Origin: Flavobacteriales bacterium
GTDB lineage: Bacteria > Bacteroidota > Bacteroidia > Flavobacteriales_D > Parvicellaceae
Assembly (NCBI GenBank): GCA_015488785.1
Contig: WFNC01000025.1
Coordinates: forward strand, 1-9,010
Length of the DNA stretch: 9,010 nt
Direction of reading: 5' to 3'
A program made the translations under genes and the position numbers. Positions 1-6,889 of the stretch are shown here, piece by piece. Within the stretch, counting starts at the first letter, position 1; the number at the start of each line of letters is the position of its first letter. The notes below the pieces were generated by a model. That model made no database searches. It was not told the origin of the DNA and saw only the letters and a program-made list of their open reading frames with translations.

Positions 1-251
1 ACGGAAATAAATTGGACCCCACCAAAAACACTTCGGTAAGTTGCATGACAACTGATCACAAAATTCTATTTAAAGTAGAAGACGAAGGACCAGGATTTAA
101 TTTTTATAACCTACCAGACCCCACAAGTTCCGAAAACATAGAAACCCCAAACGGAAGAGGTATTTTCTTAATGAAAAACTTAGCCGACGAAATCAATTTT
201 GATAAAGAAGGTAGAGTAGTGGAACTCGCATTTCATATTTTAGATAATTGA
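1..251 (+). CDS. GHKL-type ATP-binding protein, anti-sigma/RsbW-like (5' end outside window)
   Basis: This is the C-terminal part of a small histidine-kinase-like ATPase of the anti-sigma regulatory factor (HATPase_c_2) type. The reading frame is open to the left edge. The first full codons read GNKLDP and the two bases before them fit the end of a His codon, giving the HGN of the N box, so the TTG at 12 is an internal Leu and not a start. The G1 box is EDEGPGF and the G2 box is NGRGIFLM; both contact ATP in this fold. The C-terminus (VVELAFHILDN) is a typical ending and the stop is TGA at 249-251, so the 3' end looks intact. Related proteins bind or phosphorylate partner-switching regulators, but no partner is visible here. 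In many Bacteroidota I recall this gene lying just before ybeY, which is not the case here. The family call is solid; the role is inferred. Confidence 0.85.
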   Translation, partial: GNKLDPTKNTSVSCMTTDHKILFKVEDEGPGFNFYNLPDPTSSENIETPNGRGIFLMKNLADEINFDKEGRVVELAFHILDN

Positions 252-289
252 GAATAGTATATTTATTGGTCTCAATTAAAGTTAAAACT

Positions 290-305
290 ATGCACTTTAG
301 TGCAT
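290..305 (+). repeat. Perfect hairpin upstream of the IS200-like transposase
   Basis: ATGCAC-TTTA-GTGCAT forms a 6-bp stem with a 4-base loop, 37 bases before the transposase start. IS200/IS605 elements carry subterminal hairpins that their transposase recognises as single strands, so this is the best candidate for the left-end hairpin. It is followed by TTTCGCTTT, so it could also act as a weak terminator for the upstream ATPase gene, or shield the transposase from read-through as described for IS200. The structure is plain in the sequence; the function is inferred. Confidence 0.55.
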
Positions 306-329
306 TTCGCTTTAGCTTCTAAAAATCTG

Positions 330-337
330 TATCTTTG
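330..337 (+). promoter_or_regulatory. Bacteroidota -7 promoter element for tnpA
   Basis: TATCTTTG matches the TAnnTTTG consensus exactly and ends five bases before the ATG at 343. With the usual spacing transcription would begin at or next to the start codon, giving a leaderless or nearly leaderless message. No clear -33 TTG element is visible at the expected distance. Confidence 0.5.
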
Positions 338-342
338 CGTTT

Positions 343-723
343 ATGTCGAAACAACGTACAAATGGTCACACGGTATCTCGCTTAACTATTCATATAGTTT
401 GGAGCACAAAATATCGATATAAAGTATTAGAGGGTGATATTCAAAAACGTTGCAGAAAATTACTGATACAGATTTGTGATTCTGAAGATGTTACTATTTT
501 GAAAGGAGTAGTATCTCGAGATCATGTTCATATGCATGTCGAATATTGTCTATCTCAAAACGTTAGTGACTTAGTTAAAAGAATGAAAGGGCGAACTTCT
601 AGGAAGCTTCAACAAGAATTCCCAAAGCTAAAGAAAAGGTATTGGGGTTGCCATTTTTGGGCGATAGGATTCTTGAAAAACAATGTAAACTGCTCAGAAT
701 CCATCGTTCTGACCTACGAATGA
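343..723 (+). CDS. tnpA: IS200/IS605-family transposase TnpA, C-terminally truncated and probably inactive
   Basis: This is a single-domain HUH (Y1) transposase of 126 residues; relatives are about 140-155. The N-terminus has the typical IVWSTKYRYKVL strand. RDHVHMHVEY at about residues 59-68 carries the metal-binding HUH pair H61/H63, and RKLQQEFP and RYWGCHFWAIG (about 87-109) follow. After F110 the sequence leaves the family. Related proteins continue with a stretch like YGAWSTGNIT and end in a helix with EYLEHH (YxxxQ in other members), which supplies the catalytic Tyr. Here the tail is FLKNNVNCSESIVLTYE. Tyr125 lies near the expected position, but the surrounding helix motif is missing. 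Neither other plus frame restores the family ending. I infer a non-functional remnant made by a deletion or junction near 671. The start fits the family N-terminus and lies just after the promoter element. Confidence 0.8.
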   Translation: MSKQRTNGHTVSRLTIHIVWSTKYRYKVLEGDIQKRCRKLLIQICDSEDVTILKGVVSRDHVHMHVEYCLSQNVSDLVKRMKGRTSRKLQQEFPKLKKRYWGCHFWAIGFLKNNVNCSESIVLTYE

Positions 724-738
724 GGAGTATCATAATAC

Positions 739-757
739 AACGAAACGTATATTCGTT
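739..757. terminator. Weak bidirectional hairpin between converging genes
   Basis: AACGAA and TTCGTT form a 6-bp stem around a 7-base loop, between the transposase remnant (ends 723) and the efflux operon (ends 766). On the plus strand it is followed by a pyrimidine-rich stretch reaching TTTTTTT at 774-780. On the minus strand the tail is only mildly T-rich. The position suits a terminator shared by converging units, but the stem is short. Confidence 0.3.
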
Positions 758-765
758 ACTTTCTC

Positions 766-1887
766 TTAGATTCTTTTTTTATAACTAATAACTGCCAGAG
801 CATTCATTAAAACAGCATAGAGTAATGTTTTAAGAATTTGAGGCAATATATCGGTAAAAGTTGCACCTTTTAGCATCACCATTCGCATCACTTGAATATA
901 ATATTTAATTGGATTTAATTCTGTCAAACTTTGCGCCCAAGGAGGCATACTTTCTATCGGTGTAAATAAGCCACTCATTAGAATAAAAATGACCATAAAA
1001 AACCAAGCAATGAACATTGCCTGTTGTTGCGTATCGGTAAAATTGGAGATAAATAAGCCCATTCCTAATATCACAAAAATATAAATAGAGGTAAAGCCAT
1101 ACATTAAAGCTAAACTTCCTAGCATTGGGATGTCAAATAAAAGTTTAGAAATAATTAATCCAACTGTTAATAGTAGAATTCCTAAAAGCCAAAAAGGAAG
1201 TAGTTTTCCAATGATAAATTGGTATTTTTTTATTGGTGTTACATTGATTTGCTCGAGTGTTCCAATTTCTTTTTCTCTAACAATGTTCATTCCCGATAAA
1301 AATAAGGTAATCATGGTAACCAGTAAAACTAAAATTCCAGGCACCATAAAAGTTTTGTAATTTAATGTACTATTGTACCAAAAGGAAGGAATTGTTGCAA
1401 TTGAAGAAGGAATGTTTTTTATATCATTTGGCTGCATCAATTCTGCTATGGAATTTTGATTGAATCCCATTACAATTTGATTAATATAAACATTTTCTAC
1501 CCCTGCAGCTGCGCCATCAATAGCATTTATTTTAACAGATATTTTTGTTTTTTTCTCTTTTAAAAGATCTCGTTCAAAATGATTCGGAATTTCAAAAATT
1601 ACATCGACTTTTCCTCTTTGCATAGCTTCTTGAGCAATTTTTTGAGAGGGAAAAGCATCCACTACGTCGAAATAAGTCGATGTTTCAAATTTTTGAATCA
1701 ATTCTCTAGAAAAAGCCGTTTTATCATTGTCGATGTACGAAAATTGAATATTCTTAACTTCAAAAGTTGCTGCATTAGATAAAATGACCAACTGTATCAG
1801 CGGTAGAATAAAAATTAGCGGCAGCATGCCTTTATTTCTAAATATTTGCCGAAACTCCTTTTGTATGATGTAAAAAATTTTTTTCAT
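766..1887 (-). CDS. ABC-2 type transporter permease (YbhR/YhhJ-like)
   Basis: Inner-membrane permease of 373 residues, the usual length for the ABC2_membrane_3 family. One N-terminal membrane helix (about 21-40) is followed by a large extracytoplasmic domain (about 41-178) and five more helices near 181-200, 228-248, 262-282, 289-308 and 347-367. The conserved coupling segment REKEIGTLEQINVTPI lies at 204-219 after the second helix, and NPIKYYIQVMRMVMLKG at about 325-341 is the family's conserved stretch before the last helix. It is the last gene of the operon, 40 bases after the other permease, the widest gap in the set. The two permeases probably pair, as E. coli YbhS and YbhR do. The ATG is preceded by an A-rich stretch and no Shine-Dalgarno site. 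The family call is secure; the substrate cannot be read from the sequence. Confidence 0.92.
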   Translation of the reverse strand: MKKIFYIIQKEFRQIFRNKGMLPLIFILPLIQLVILSNAATFEVKNIQFSYIDNDKTAFSRELIQKFETSTYFDVVDAFPSQKIAQEAMQRGKVDVIFEIPNHFERDLLKEKKTKISVKINAIDGAAAGVENVYINQIVMGFNQNSIAELMQPNDIKNIPSSIATIPSFWYNSTLNYKTFMVPGILVLLVTMITLFLSGMNIVREKEIGTLEQINVTPIKKYQFIIGKLLPFWLLGILLLTVGLIISKLLFDIPMLGSLALMYGFTSIYIFVILGMGLFISNFTDTQQQAMFIAWFFMVIFILMSGLFTPIESMPPWAQSLTELNPIKYYIQVMRMVMLKGATFTDILPQILKTLLYAVLMNALAVISYKKRI

Positions 1888-1927
1888 TTTTCTGAATTGA
1901 ACTTTACAGTTGAGTAATATTCTTAGG

Positions 1928-3031
1928 TTATTCTAACCGAATTTTGTATTTTTTTATGCTTAAACCAATAAATAATATAGCCATCCCCAATAAAATCAAG
2001 GTTTCCTTCCAGATAAAAGTTAAACCAACTCCTTTGAGCATAATTCCTTTGAGTATAATAACGTACCATTTGGCTGGAATTACATCACTAATTACTTGCA
2101 ATGACACTGGCATACTCGCGATTGGGAAAATAAATCCAGAGAGTAAAATAGTAGGAAGCATAAGCCCCATCAATGAAATCATCATGGCAGTTTGCTGTGT
2201 TTTAGATATGGTAGAAATTAAAATACCCAATGCTAAGGAAACAATAATAAAGAGGATACTTTCTAAACCTAATAGAAATAAACTTCCTTGTATGGGCATT
2301 TTAAATATGAATATACTTAGCAGTATGATTATCGTAGCATTGATTACAGAAAGAATGATGTACGGAACAACTTTCCCTATAATTACTTGAAAGGGTTTTA
2401 TTGGGGAAACGAGTAAAATCTCCATCGTCCCTTGTTCTTTTTCTTTGGTTATTGATATCGAAGTCATCATCGCTGAAACTAACATTAGAATTATTGTCAT
2501 TACCCCTGGAACGAACATAAACACGCTTTTGAGTTCTTTATTGTAAACCATTTGTGGAACAATAGAAATGAGGTAAGGAAGTGTTTTTCCCTTGTTTAGT
2601 TCGTGTAGGTAACTTTGTAAAATTGCATTGGTATAACTTACAATTGTATTTGCTGTATTGGGTTCAGTAGCATCTGTAATAATTTGAATGGAAGCTTTAT
2701 TTTCTTTGGTTAACTTTTCACCAAAATCTTTTTGAAAATTTAAAACAGCTTTGATTTTACCTTGTTGAAATGCTTTATCAATTGCGGCTTCATTGTCGAT
2801 GAATTGGACACTAAAGTAATCAGAGGCTTTAATTTTATTTATTATTTCATTCGATGCATTATCGTTTGAATGATCAAGTATTGCAATATCTACATTATTA
2901 ATTTCATTGGTAATTGCAAAACCAAAGAGTAATATTTGAACAATAGGCATTCCGAAAAGAATGAATAAAGATCTCTTGTCTCTTGCAATGTGATAAAATT
3001 CTTTCCTTAAAAATCCGCTGAATCGTTTCAT
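1928..3031 (-). CDS. ABC-2 type transporter permease (YbhS-like)
   Basis: Permease of 367 residues with the same layout as its downstream neighbour. A first helix at about 22-41 is followed by a periplasmic domain at about 42-168 and helices near 172-192, 221-243, 251-273, 284-304 and 341-357. The coupling segment EKEQGTMEILLVSPI is at 197-211, and the conserved PAKWYVIILKGIMLKG is at 319-334. The two permeases are clearly related but well diverged, as expected for a heterodimer of fixed partners rather than a recent duplication. The gene starts 12 bases after the second ATPase; the ATG follows a run of A residues, a common Bacteroidota start context. It probably forms half of the membrane channel fed by the HlyD-like adaptor. 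Confidence 0.92.
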   Translation of the reverse strand: MKRFSGFLRKEFYHIARDKRSLFILFGMPIVQILLFGFAITNEINNVDIAILDHSNDNASNEIINKIKASDYFSVQFIDNEAAIDKAFQQGKIKAVLNFQKDFGEKLTKENKASIQIITDATEPNTANTIVSYTNAILQSYLHELNKGKTLPYLISIVPQMVYNKELKSVFMFVPGVMTIILMLVSAMMTSISITKEKEQGTMEILLVSPIKPFQVIIGKVVPYIILSVINATIIILLSIFIFKMPIQGSLFLLGLESILFIIVSLALGILISTISKTQQTAMMISLMGLMLPTILLSGFIFPIASMPVSLQVISDVIPAKWYVIILKGIMLKGVGLTFIWKETLILLGMAILFIGLSIKKYKIRLE

Positions 3032-3043
3032 TTTTTTATCTAT

Positions 3044-3772
3044 TTACCCTCTGGCTAATTTTAGAAATACATTATTCATGTCTTCTACTCCAAATTGTTC
3101 TTTTAAGTTTTTTGGTGTGTCCAAAGCTTCTATTTTACCATCTACCATTATAGAAACTCTATCGCAATATTCAGCCTCGTCCATGTAGTGTGTGGTAACA
3201 AAAATGGTGGTTCCTTCATTGGCTGTTTTATAAATCATTTCCCAAAATTGTCTTCGGGTTATTGGATCTACTCCTCCCGTTGGTTCATCAAGAAAAATGA
3301 CTTTAGGGTTGTGTAATAGAGCGACTGAAAAGGAAATTTTTTGTTTCCAACCCAAGGGCAAACTTCCTACCAACTGATTAGCGACTTCTCCTAAATTTAA
3401 TTCATCAATAAGTTGTTTGGTTTTCGACTTAATTTCTTTGCGTGATAAACCATAAATCCCACCAAAAAATGAGATATTTTCTTTCACCGTTAAGTCATTG
3501 TATAAAGCAAATTTCTGACTCATGTAACCGATGTTATTTTTGATTAATTCTGCTTGAGAATAGACATCAAATCCTGCAACAGATGCTTCTCCATGACTTG
3601 GTGTAGAAATCCCAATAAGCATTTTCATTGCCGTTGTTTTTCCTGCACCATTAGCCCCCAGAAAGCCAAAAATTTCACCTTGTCTCACGTTAAACGAAAT
3701 TTTATTTACCGCGGTGAAATCTCCAAATATTTTGGATAATTCTTTCACTTCTATTACGTTTTCGTTTTTCAT
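3044..3772 (-). CDS. ABC transporter ATP-binding protein, matching the second domain of YbhF
   Basis: Cytoplasmic ATPase subunit of 242 residues, a single nucleotide-binding domain. Walker A is GANGAGKTT (39-47), the Q-loop is YMSQKF with Q86, Walker B is VIFLDEP (158-164, catalytic E163), the D-loop is GGVDP and the H-loop is VTTHYMDEA with H195. The signature is not LSGGQ but LPLGW (138-142); as I recall, this variant is a lasting feature of the second domain of YbhF-type proteins, so it is not recent damage. The neighbouring ATPase matches the first domain, so the two genes are a split version of the fused YbhF, with 24 bases between them. With an intact ATP-binding core and a weak signature, this subunit should complete the active ATP site together with the signature of its partner. 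Confidence 0.93.
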   Translation of the reverse strand: MKNENVIEVKELSKIFGDFTAVNKISFNVRQGEIFGFLGANGAGKTTAMKMLIGISTPSHGEASVAGFDVYSQAELIKNNIGYMSQKFALYNDLTVKENISFFGGIYGLSRKEIKSKTKQLIDELNLGEVANQLVGSLPLGWKQKISFSVALLHNPKVIFLDEPTGGVDPITRRQFWEMIYKTANEGTTIFVTTHYMDEAEYCDRVSIMVDGKIEALDTPKNLKEQFGVEDMNNVFLKLARG

Positions 3773-3796
3773 TGGTTTGCTTTTTTTTGAAATTAT

Positions 3797-4699
3797 TTAC
3801 TTCGCTAATTCCATAAATGTATCTTCAATTGTTGGAGGTGTTTTTTCCATGACAATATTTTCCAATCCTTTTGTCGCTAAATATTTTTGTAAATCCTTTG
3901 GGTTAAAAGCATCTCTTGTATCTGTATAATGAACAAATTCGCCAAAAGGATAAACACTGTATTGATATTTATATTCTTTAAGGGATTTGATGAGCACATA
4001 CATATTATTTGCTTTTATATTATAAATTGTTTTCGGATAATTTTGAATAATTTCATTCGGCGAATCAATTTCTAAAATTTTTCCATCCTGAATCAATGCA
4101 ATTCTATCGCAAAGTGCGGCTTCATCCATATAAGGTGTGGAAACCAATATTGTAATATCTTTTTGCTGTAGTCGTTTGAGCATTTCCCAAAATTCTTTTC
4201 TAGAAACGGGATCAACACCCGTCGTAGGTTCATCCAAAAACAAAACATCAGGCTTATGAATTAAGGCACAACACAATGCTAATTTCTGCTTCATTCCTCC
4301 TGATAAATCACTTGCTCTACGGTTTTTAAATGGTTCTATTTGAATGTATATTTCCTTAATTAAATCGTGATTTTCTTCGAGTGTTGTCCCAAAAATGGTA
4401 GCGAAAAACATTAAATTTTCTTCTACAGTAAGGTCTTGGTACAAAGAAAATTTACCCGGCATATAACCGACTGATTTTCGAATCTTTTTATAATCCTTTA
4501 CGACATCAAATTCACGCACAAAAGCACTTCCCTCTTCTGCAATTAAAAGAGTTGTTAATATTCTAAACAAGGTCGTTTTTCCTGCTCCATCTGGACCAAT
4601 TAATCCAAATAGTTCACCACTCTTTACTTCAAAGGAAACATTTTTTAAAGCTTTGACAGCTTTAAATGATTTGCTGATATTTTCAATTTTAATGCTCAT
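3797..4699 (-). CDS. ABC transporter ATP-binding protein with C-terminal extension, matching the first domain of YbhF
   Basis: ATPase subunit of 300 residues. Walker A is GPDGAGKTT (35-43), the signature is a canonical LSGGMKQ (132-138) and Walker B is DVLFLDEP (151-158, E157). Two sensing residues are absent: the Q-loop position reads YMPGKF (G82 in place of Gln) and the H-loop reads VSTPYMDEA (P189 in place of His). Both changes are, as I recall, typical of the first domain of YbhF-like proteins. Residues 220-300 form a C-terminal extension of the kind found in drug-export ATPases, ending in PPTIEDTFMELA. The start ATG overlaps the stop of the adaptor gene as ATGA (4696-4699), so the two are translationally coupled. 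The subunit probably forms a heterodimer with the next gene product and binds ATP without efficient turnover in its own core. Confidence 0.93.
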   Translation of the reverse strand: MSIKIENISKSFKAVKALKNVSFEVKSGELFGLIGPDGAGKTTLFRILTTLLIAEEGSAFVREFDVVKDYKKIRKSVGYMPGKFSLYQDLTVEENLMFFATIFGTTLEENHDLIKEIYIQIEPFKNRRASDLSGGMKQKLALCCALIHKPDVLFLDEPTTGVDPVSRKEFWEMLKRLQQKDITILVSTPYMDEAALCDRIALIQDGKILEIDSPNEIIQNYPKTIYNIKANNMYVLIKSLKEYKYQYSVYPFGEFVHYTDTRDAFNPKDLQKYLATKGLENIVMEKTPPTIEDTFMELAK

Positions 4700-5619
4700 T
4701 TTTTATTTTTAGCATTCGTTTTTAACCACATTTCAGCAGGCATACCAATTTTTAAGCTACCATCATTTTTTACGTCAATTTTTACAGCATACACCAAATT
4801 GGCTCGTTCTTCTTTGGTTTGAATAATTTTAGGGGTAAATTCGGACTCACTAGCTATCCAACTAATCATTCCTTCAATTGTTTTCATTTGATCTCCTTCA
4901 TCTACTTTTACAGTAACTTTCTGCCCAATTTTAATACGCGTTAATTGGGTTTCACTGATGTAAACTTTTAACTGTAACTTACGTAAATCTGCTATTTTGT
5001 AAATTGGCTTACCAAAATTAACAACTTCAAAAGTTTCGGCATATTTCACTAAAATGGTTCCGTTTACAGGGTTAGAAATTATACTTTTTTGAATTTGATT
5101 ATCCAATTGCTTCAATTGGACATCCAAACTTTTTAATTCATTGAGAGTGGATAAATCTTGAATTTCGATACTTCTAATTTTTTGATTCAGCACGTCAATT
5201 TTTCCATTTACATCATCTAACTTTTGTTGTGTTGACGCCCCTTCTTTTAATAGGCTTTCAATTCTATTTTTAGAAATTTCAGCCGTTTTCAGTTGAGATT
5301 TTAAAACAGTAATTTGCGACAAAATACCTTTTGATTTGGAATGAATTACATTCTTTGTTGCGGCAAGTTGTTGTTTTTTTAAACTAATTTGAAGCGTGTC
5401 GATATAACCAACAATTTTCCCTTCTGTTATCGTATTTCCTTCTTCCACATCTAACGCAAGTAATTGTCCGTTACCTTGTGCCGAAACAGTTGTTGCAACC
5501 GCTTCAAAATTACCATAACCATCTGCTTTTTCACCCTTATCAGAACAAGATGTTAGCGTAAAACTAATTAGAGAAATTCCTAAAAGGAGTGTATTTTTAT
5601 TTAATTTCATGGGTTTCAT
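4696..5619 (-). CDS. HlyD-family periplasmic adaptor lipoprotein (YbhG/YhiI-like)
   Basis: Membrane-fusion protein of 307 residues that links the inner-membrane ABC complex to the outer-membrane channel. The N-terminus is a lipoprotein signal: basic start, hydrophobic core, lipobox LTSC with C25 as the lipidated residue. The first half of a lipoyl-like domain is at about 40-75, a long Gln/Lys-rich coiled-coil hairpin at about 76-178, the second lipoyl half (ISNPVNGTIL) at about 180-190, and a beta-barrel with the conserved stretch PKIIQTKEERANLVYAVKI at about 263-281. It starts 13 bases after the TolC-like gene and ends in a 4-base overlap with the first ATPase. Two in-frame ATGs (5619 and 5610) could start the protein; either leaves the signal intact. 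The lipid anchor replaces the membrane helix of classical HlyD. Confidence 0.92.
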   Translation of the reverse strand: MKPMKLNKNTLLLGISLISFTLTSCSDKGEKADGYGNFEAVATTVSAQGNGQLLALDVEEGNTITEGKIVGYIDTLQISLKKQQLAATKNVIHSKSKGILSQITVLKSQLKTAEISKNRIESLLKEGASTQQKLDDVNGKIDVLNQKIRSIEIQDLSTLNELKSLDVQLKQLDNQIQKSIISNPVNGTILVKYAETFEVVNFGKPIYKIADLRKLQLKVYISETQLTRIKIGQKVTVKVDEGDQMKTIEGMISWIASESEFTPKIIQTKEERANLVYAVKIDVKNDGSLKIGMPAEMWLKTNAKNKK

Positions 5620-5632
5620 TTTTGGATTTATT

Positions 5633-6889
5633 TTAGTTTCCTTTCGTGGTGTTGTAATTTGCTTTTGCCATTTCTAACTCAATTTTATGTTGGGTTAGAT
5701 TGTTTTCTGCTTCAAACATATTCGTTAATTCATCGGTGTATGCAGACGATGTTATTTCACCATTTTTTAATTGTGCTTCTGTTGTTTTTATTACCTTCCT
5801 GCGCAACTCAATGATCATTTTATCTGTTTCAATTAAGCCTTCAATTTTTTTAATTTCTGTTTGGTATTGCTGCAATTCAATAGAAGTATTTAACTCAAAA
5901 GCTTCTTGTTGTGTTGTTATTATATCTTTATTGATTAATAATGACTTTCGTTCTGTTTTATTGCTATTCCAATCGAAAACATTCCAATTAAATTTTACTC
6001 CAATCATGTAATACGGCTGGAGTGTATTGTCTAAAAAATTCAATCCAGGATTACCAAGTCCAGTTGTAGCAAATGTAGATAGTTTTGGAGCATTTTTTCG
6101 AGCAAGCAATTGTTCAGAACTTGAAATTTGATTTTTTTGCAATGCAAATAATTCCATTTCTGGTCGTTGAATTGAAGCTAGAACGTTGGTGTTGAATTGA
6201 GGATTAATGTAGGTACTGTTTTCGTTAATATCAACTCCTGTTAAATTAGCCAACGAAGCGACTAAACTTTTTTTGCTTTCGTTGAGTTCTAAATTCATTT
6301 GGTTTAGTTTTAAAACCTCAATTTCTAATGCTGTGGTGGCACTTTCAACTAAAACTCCATTCTTAATTCCTGCATTGACTTCTTTTAATTTTATAGCCAA
6401 TTGCTTTTGATGTGAAATCAGGAGTTCTTTTTTACTCTCGATTAATAAAAGAGAAAAATAAATTTGGTTAATTTGCTTATTTAATTGGTGTAAATTGACT
6501 TCTATTTGCTTTTGTTGGGTTAAAAGCTCTGCTGATTTAGCTTCAATACTTGAACTAATTATCCCTCCAGAATAGATCAATTGAGAAACCGTTGCATTTG
6601 CTTTGTATTGACCTTTATTAGGAATTGCAATTGGAAAACCAGGAACTTGAATAGGCAAATGAGTAACTTCTGATTGATACGTTCCTTGAGCATTTAAATT
6701 AAATGTGGGAAGTCTATTTTTTTCCAATACTTTTTTCTCTAAATCATTTTTTTGAGATAGTAAATTCGCTTGTTTAGCGAGTGGATAGTTTGTTTGCGCC
6801 GACTGATAACACTGTTCAATGGTGATTTCATTTTGAGCAAGGAGAGAAGTGAAAGCTATTGAAGCAAGAAGGAATAATAAATGTTTCAT
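5633..6889 (-). CDS. TolC-family outer-membrane efflux protein
   Basis: Outer-membrane channel of 418 residues, a normal length for the family. A signal peptide (about 1-18, ending LLAQ) is followed by ITIEQCYQSAQTNYP, the usual opening helix. Two outer-membrane efflux repeats follow, each with long Gln/Asn/Lys-rich helices (about 110-215 and 320-415). A beta-strand segment containing VSQLIYSGG lies near 100-109, and its counterpart VKFNWNVFDW lies near 298-307. The C-terminal pattern KNGEITSSAYTDELTNMFEAEN is split here as KNGEITSSAY plus TDELTNMFEAEN and is typical of Bacteroidota members. The ATG overlaps the TetR stop as ATGA (6886-6889), so channel synthesis is coupled to the regulator. 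Having it inside the operon means the export machine does not rely on a shared TolC, unlike E. coli ybhGFSR. Confidence 0.93.
   Translation of the reverse strand: MKHLLFLLASIAFTSLLAQNEITIEQCYQSAQTNYPLAKQANLLSQKNDLEKKVLEKNRLPTFNLNAQGTYQSEVTHLPIQVPGFPIAIPNKGQYKANATVSQLIYSGGIISSSIEAKSAELLTQQKQIEVNLHQLNKQINQIYFSLLLIESKKELLISHQKQLAIKLKEVNAGIKNGVLVESATTALEIEVLKLNQMNLELNESKKSLVASLANLTGVDINENSTYINPQFNTNVLASIQRPEMELFALQKNQISSSEQLLARKNAPKLSTFATTGLGNPGLNFLDNTLQPYYMIGVKFNWNVFDWNSNKTERKSLLINKDIITTQQEAFELNTSIELQQYQTEIKKIEGLIETDKMIIELRRKVIKTTEAQLKNGEITSSAYTDELTNMFEAENNLTQHKIELEMAKANYNTTKGN

Larger units (their letters stand above)
290..671 (+). mobile_element. IS200/IS605-family element remnant (left part only)
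   Basis: The left hairpin and most of a Y1 HUH transposase gene are present. Similarity to the family stops after the codons for WAIGF, near 671. Beyond that I find no end of the transposase and no convincing right-end structure, so the element appears cut off by a deletion or a junction with other DNA. IS200-type elements make no target duplication, so the outer limits cannot be fixed. Both ends given are approximate. Confidence 0.6.

Noticed and set aside
12..14. TTG at 12 as start of the first gene
   Set aside because: The frame is open to the window edge and codons before it continue the conserved HGNKLDP motif, so the true start is outside the window.
698..723. Tyr125 of the transposase as a surviving catalytic tyrosine
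   Set aside because: It falls near the right distance from the HUH motif, but the residues around it (IVLTYE) lack the conserved helix and the His/Gln four residues later, and the protein ends one residue after it. The match in spacing looks accidental.
1130..2390. Plus-strand reading frames opposite the permease genes (1130-1360, 1579-1782, 1944-2390)
   Set aside because: They lie antisense to well-supported ABC-2 permeases, show no family features and have permease-derived hydrophobic composition.
3554..3929. Plus-strand reading frames opposite the ATPase genes
   Set aside because: They are shadows of conserved ATPase coding sequence (one covers the complement of the Walker A region) and resemble no protein family.
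5700..6011. Plus-strand frame of 103 codons opposite the TolC-like gene
   Set aside because: It is antisense to conserved TolC sequence, has no credible start context and no recognisable domain.
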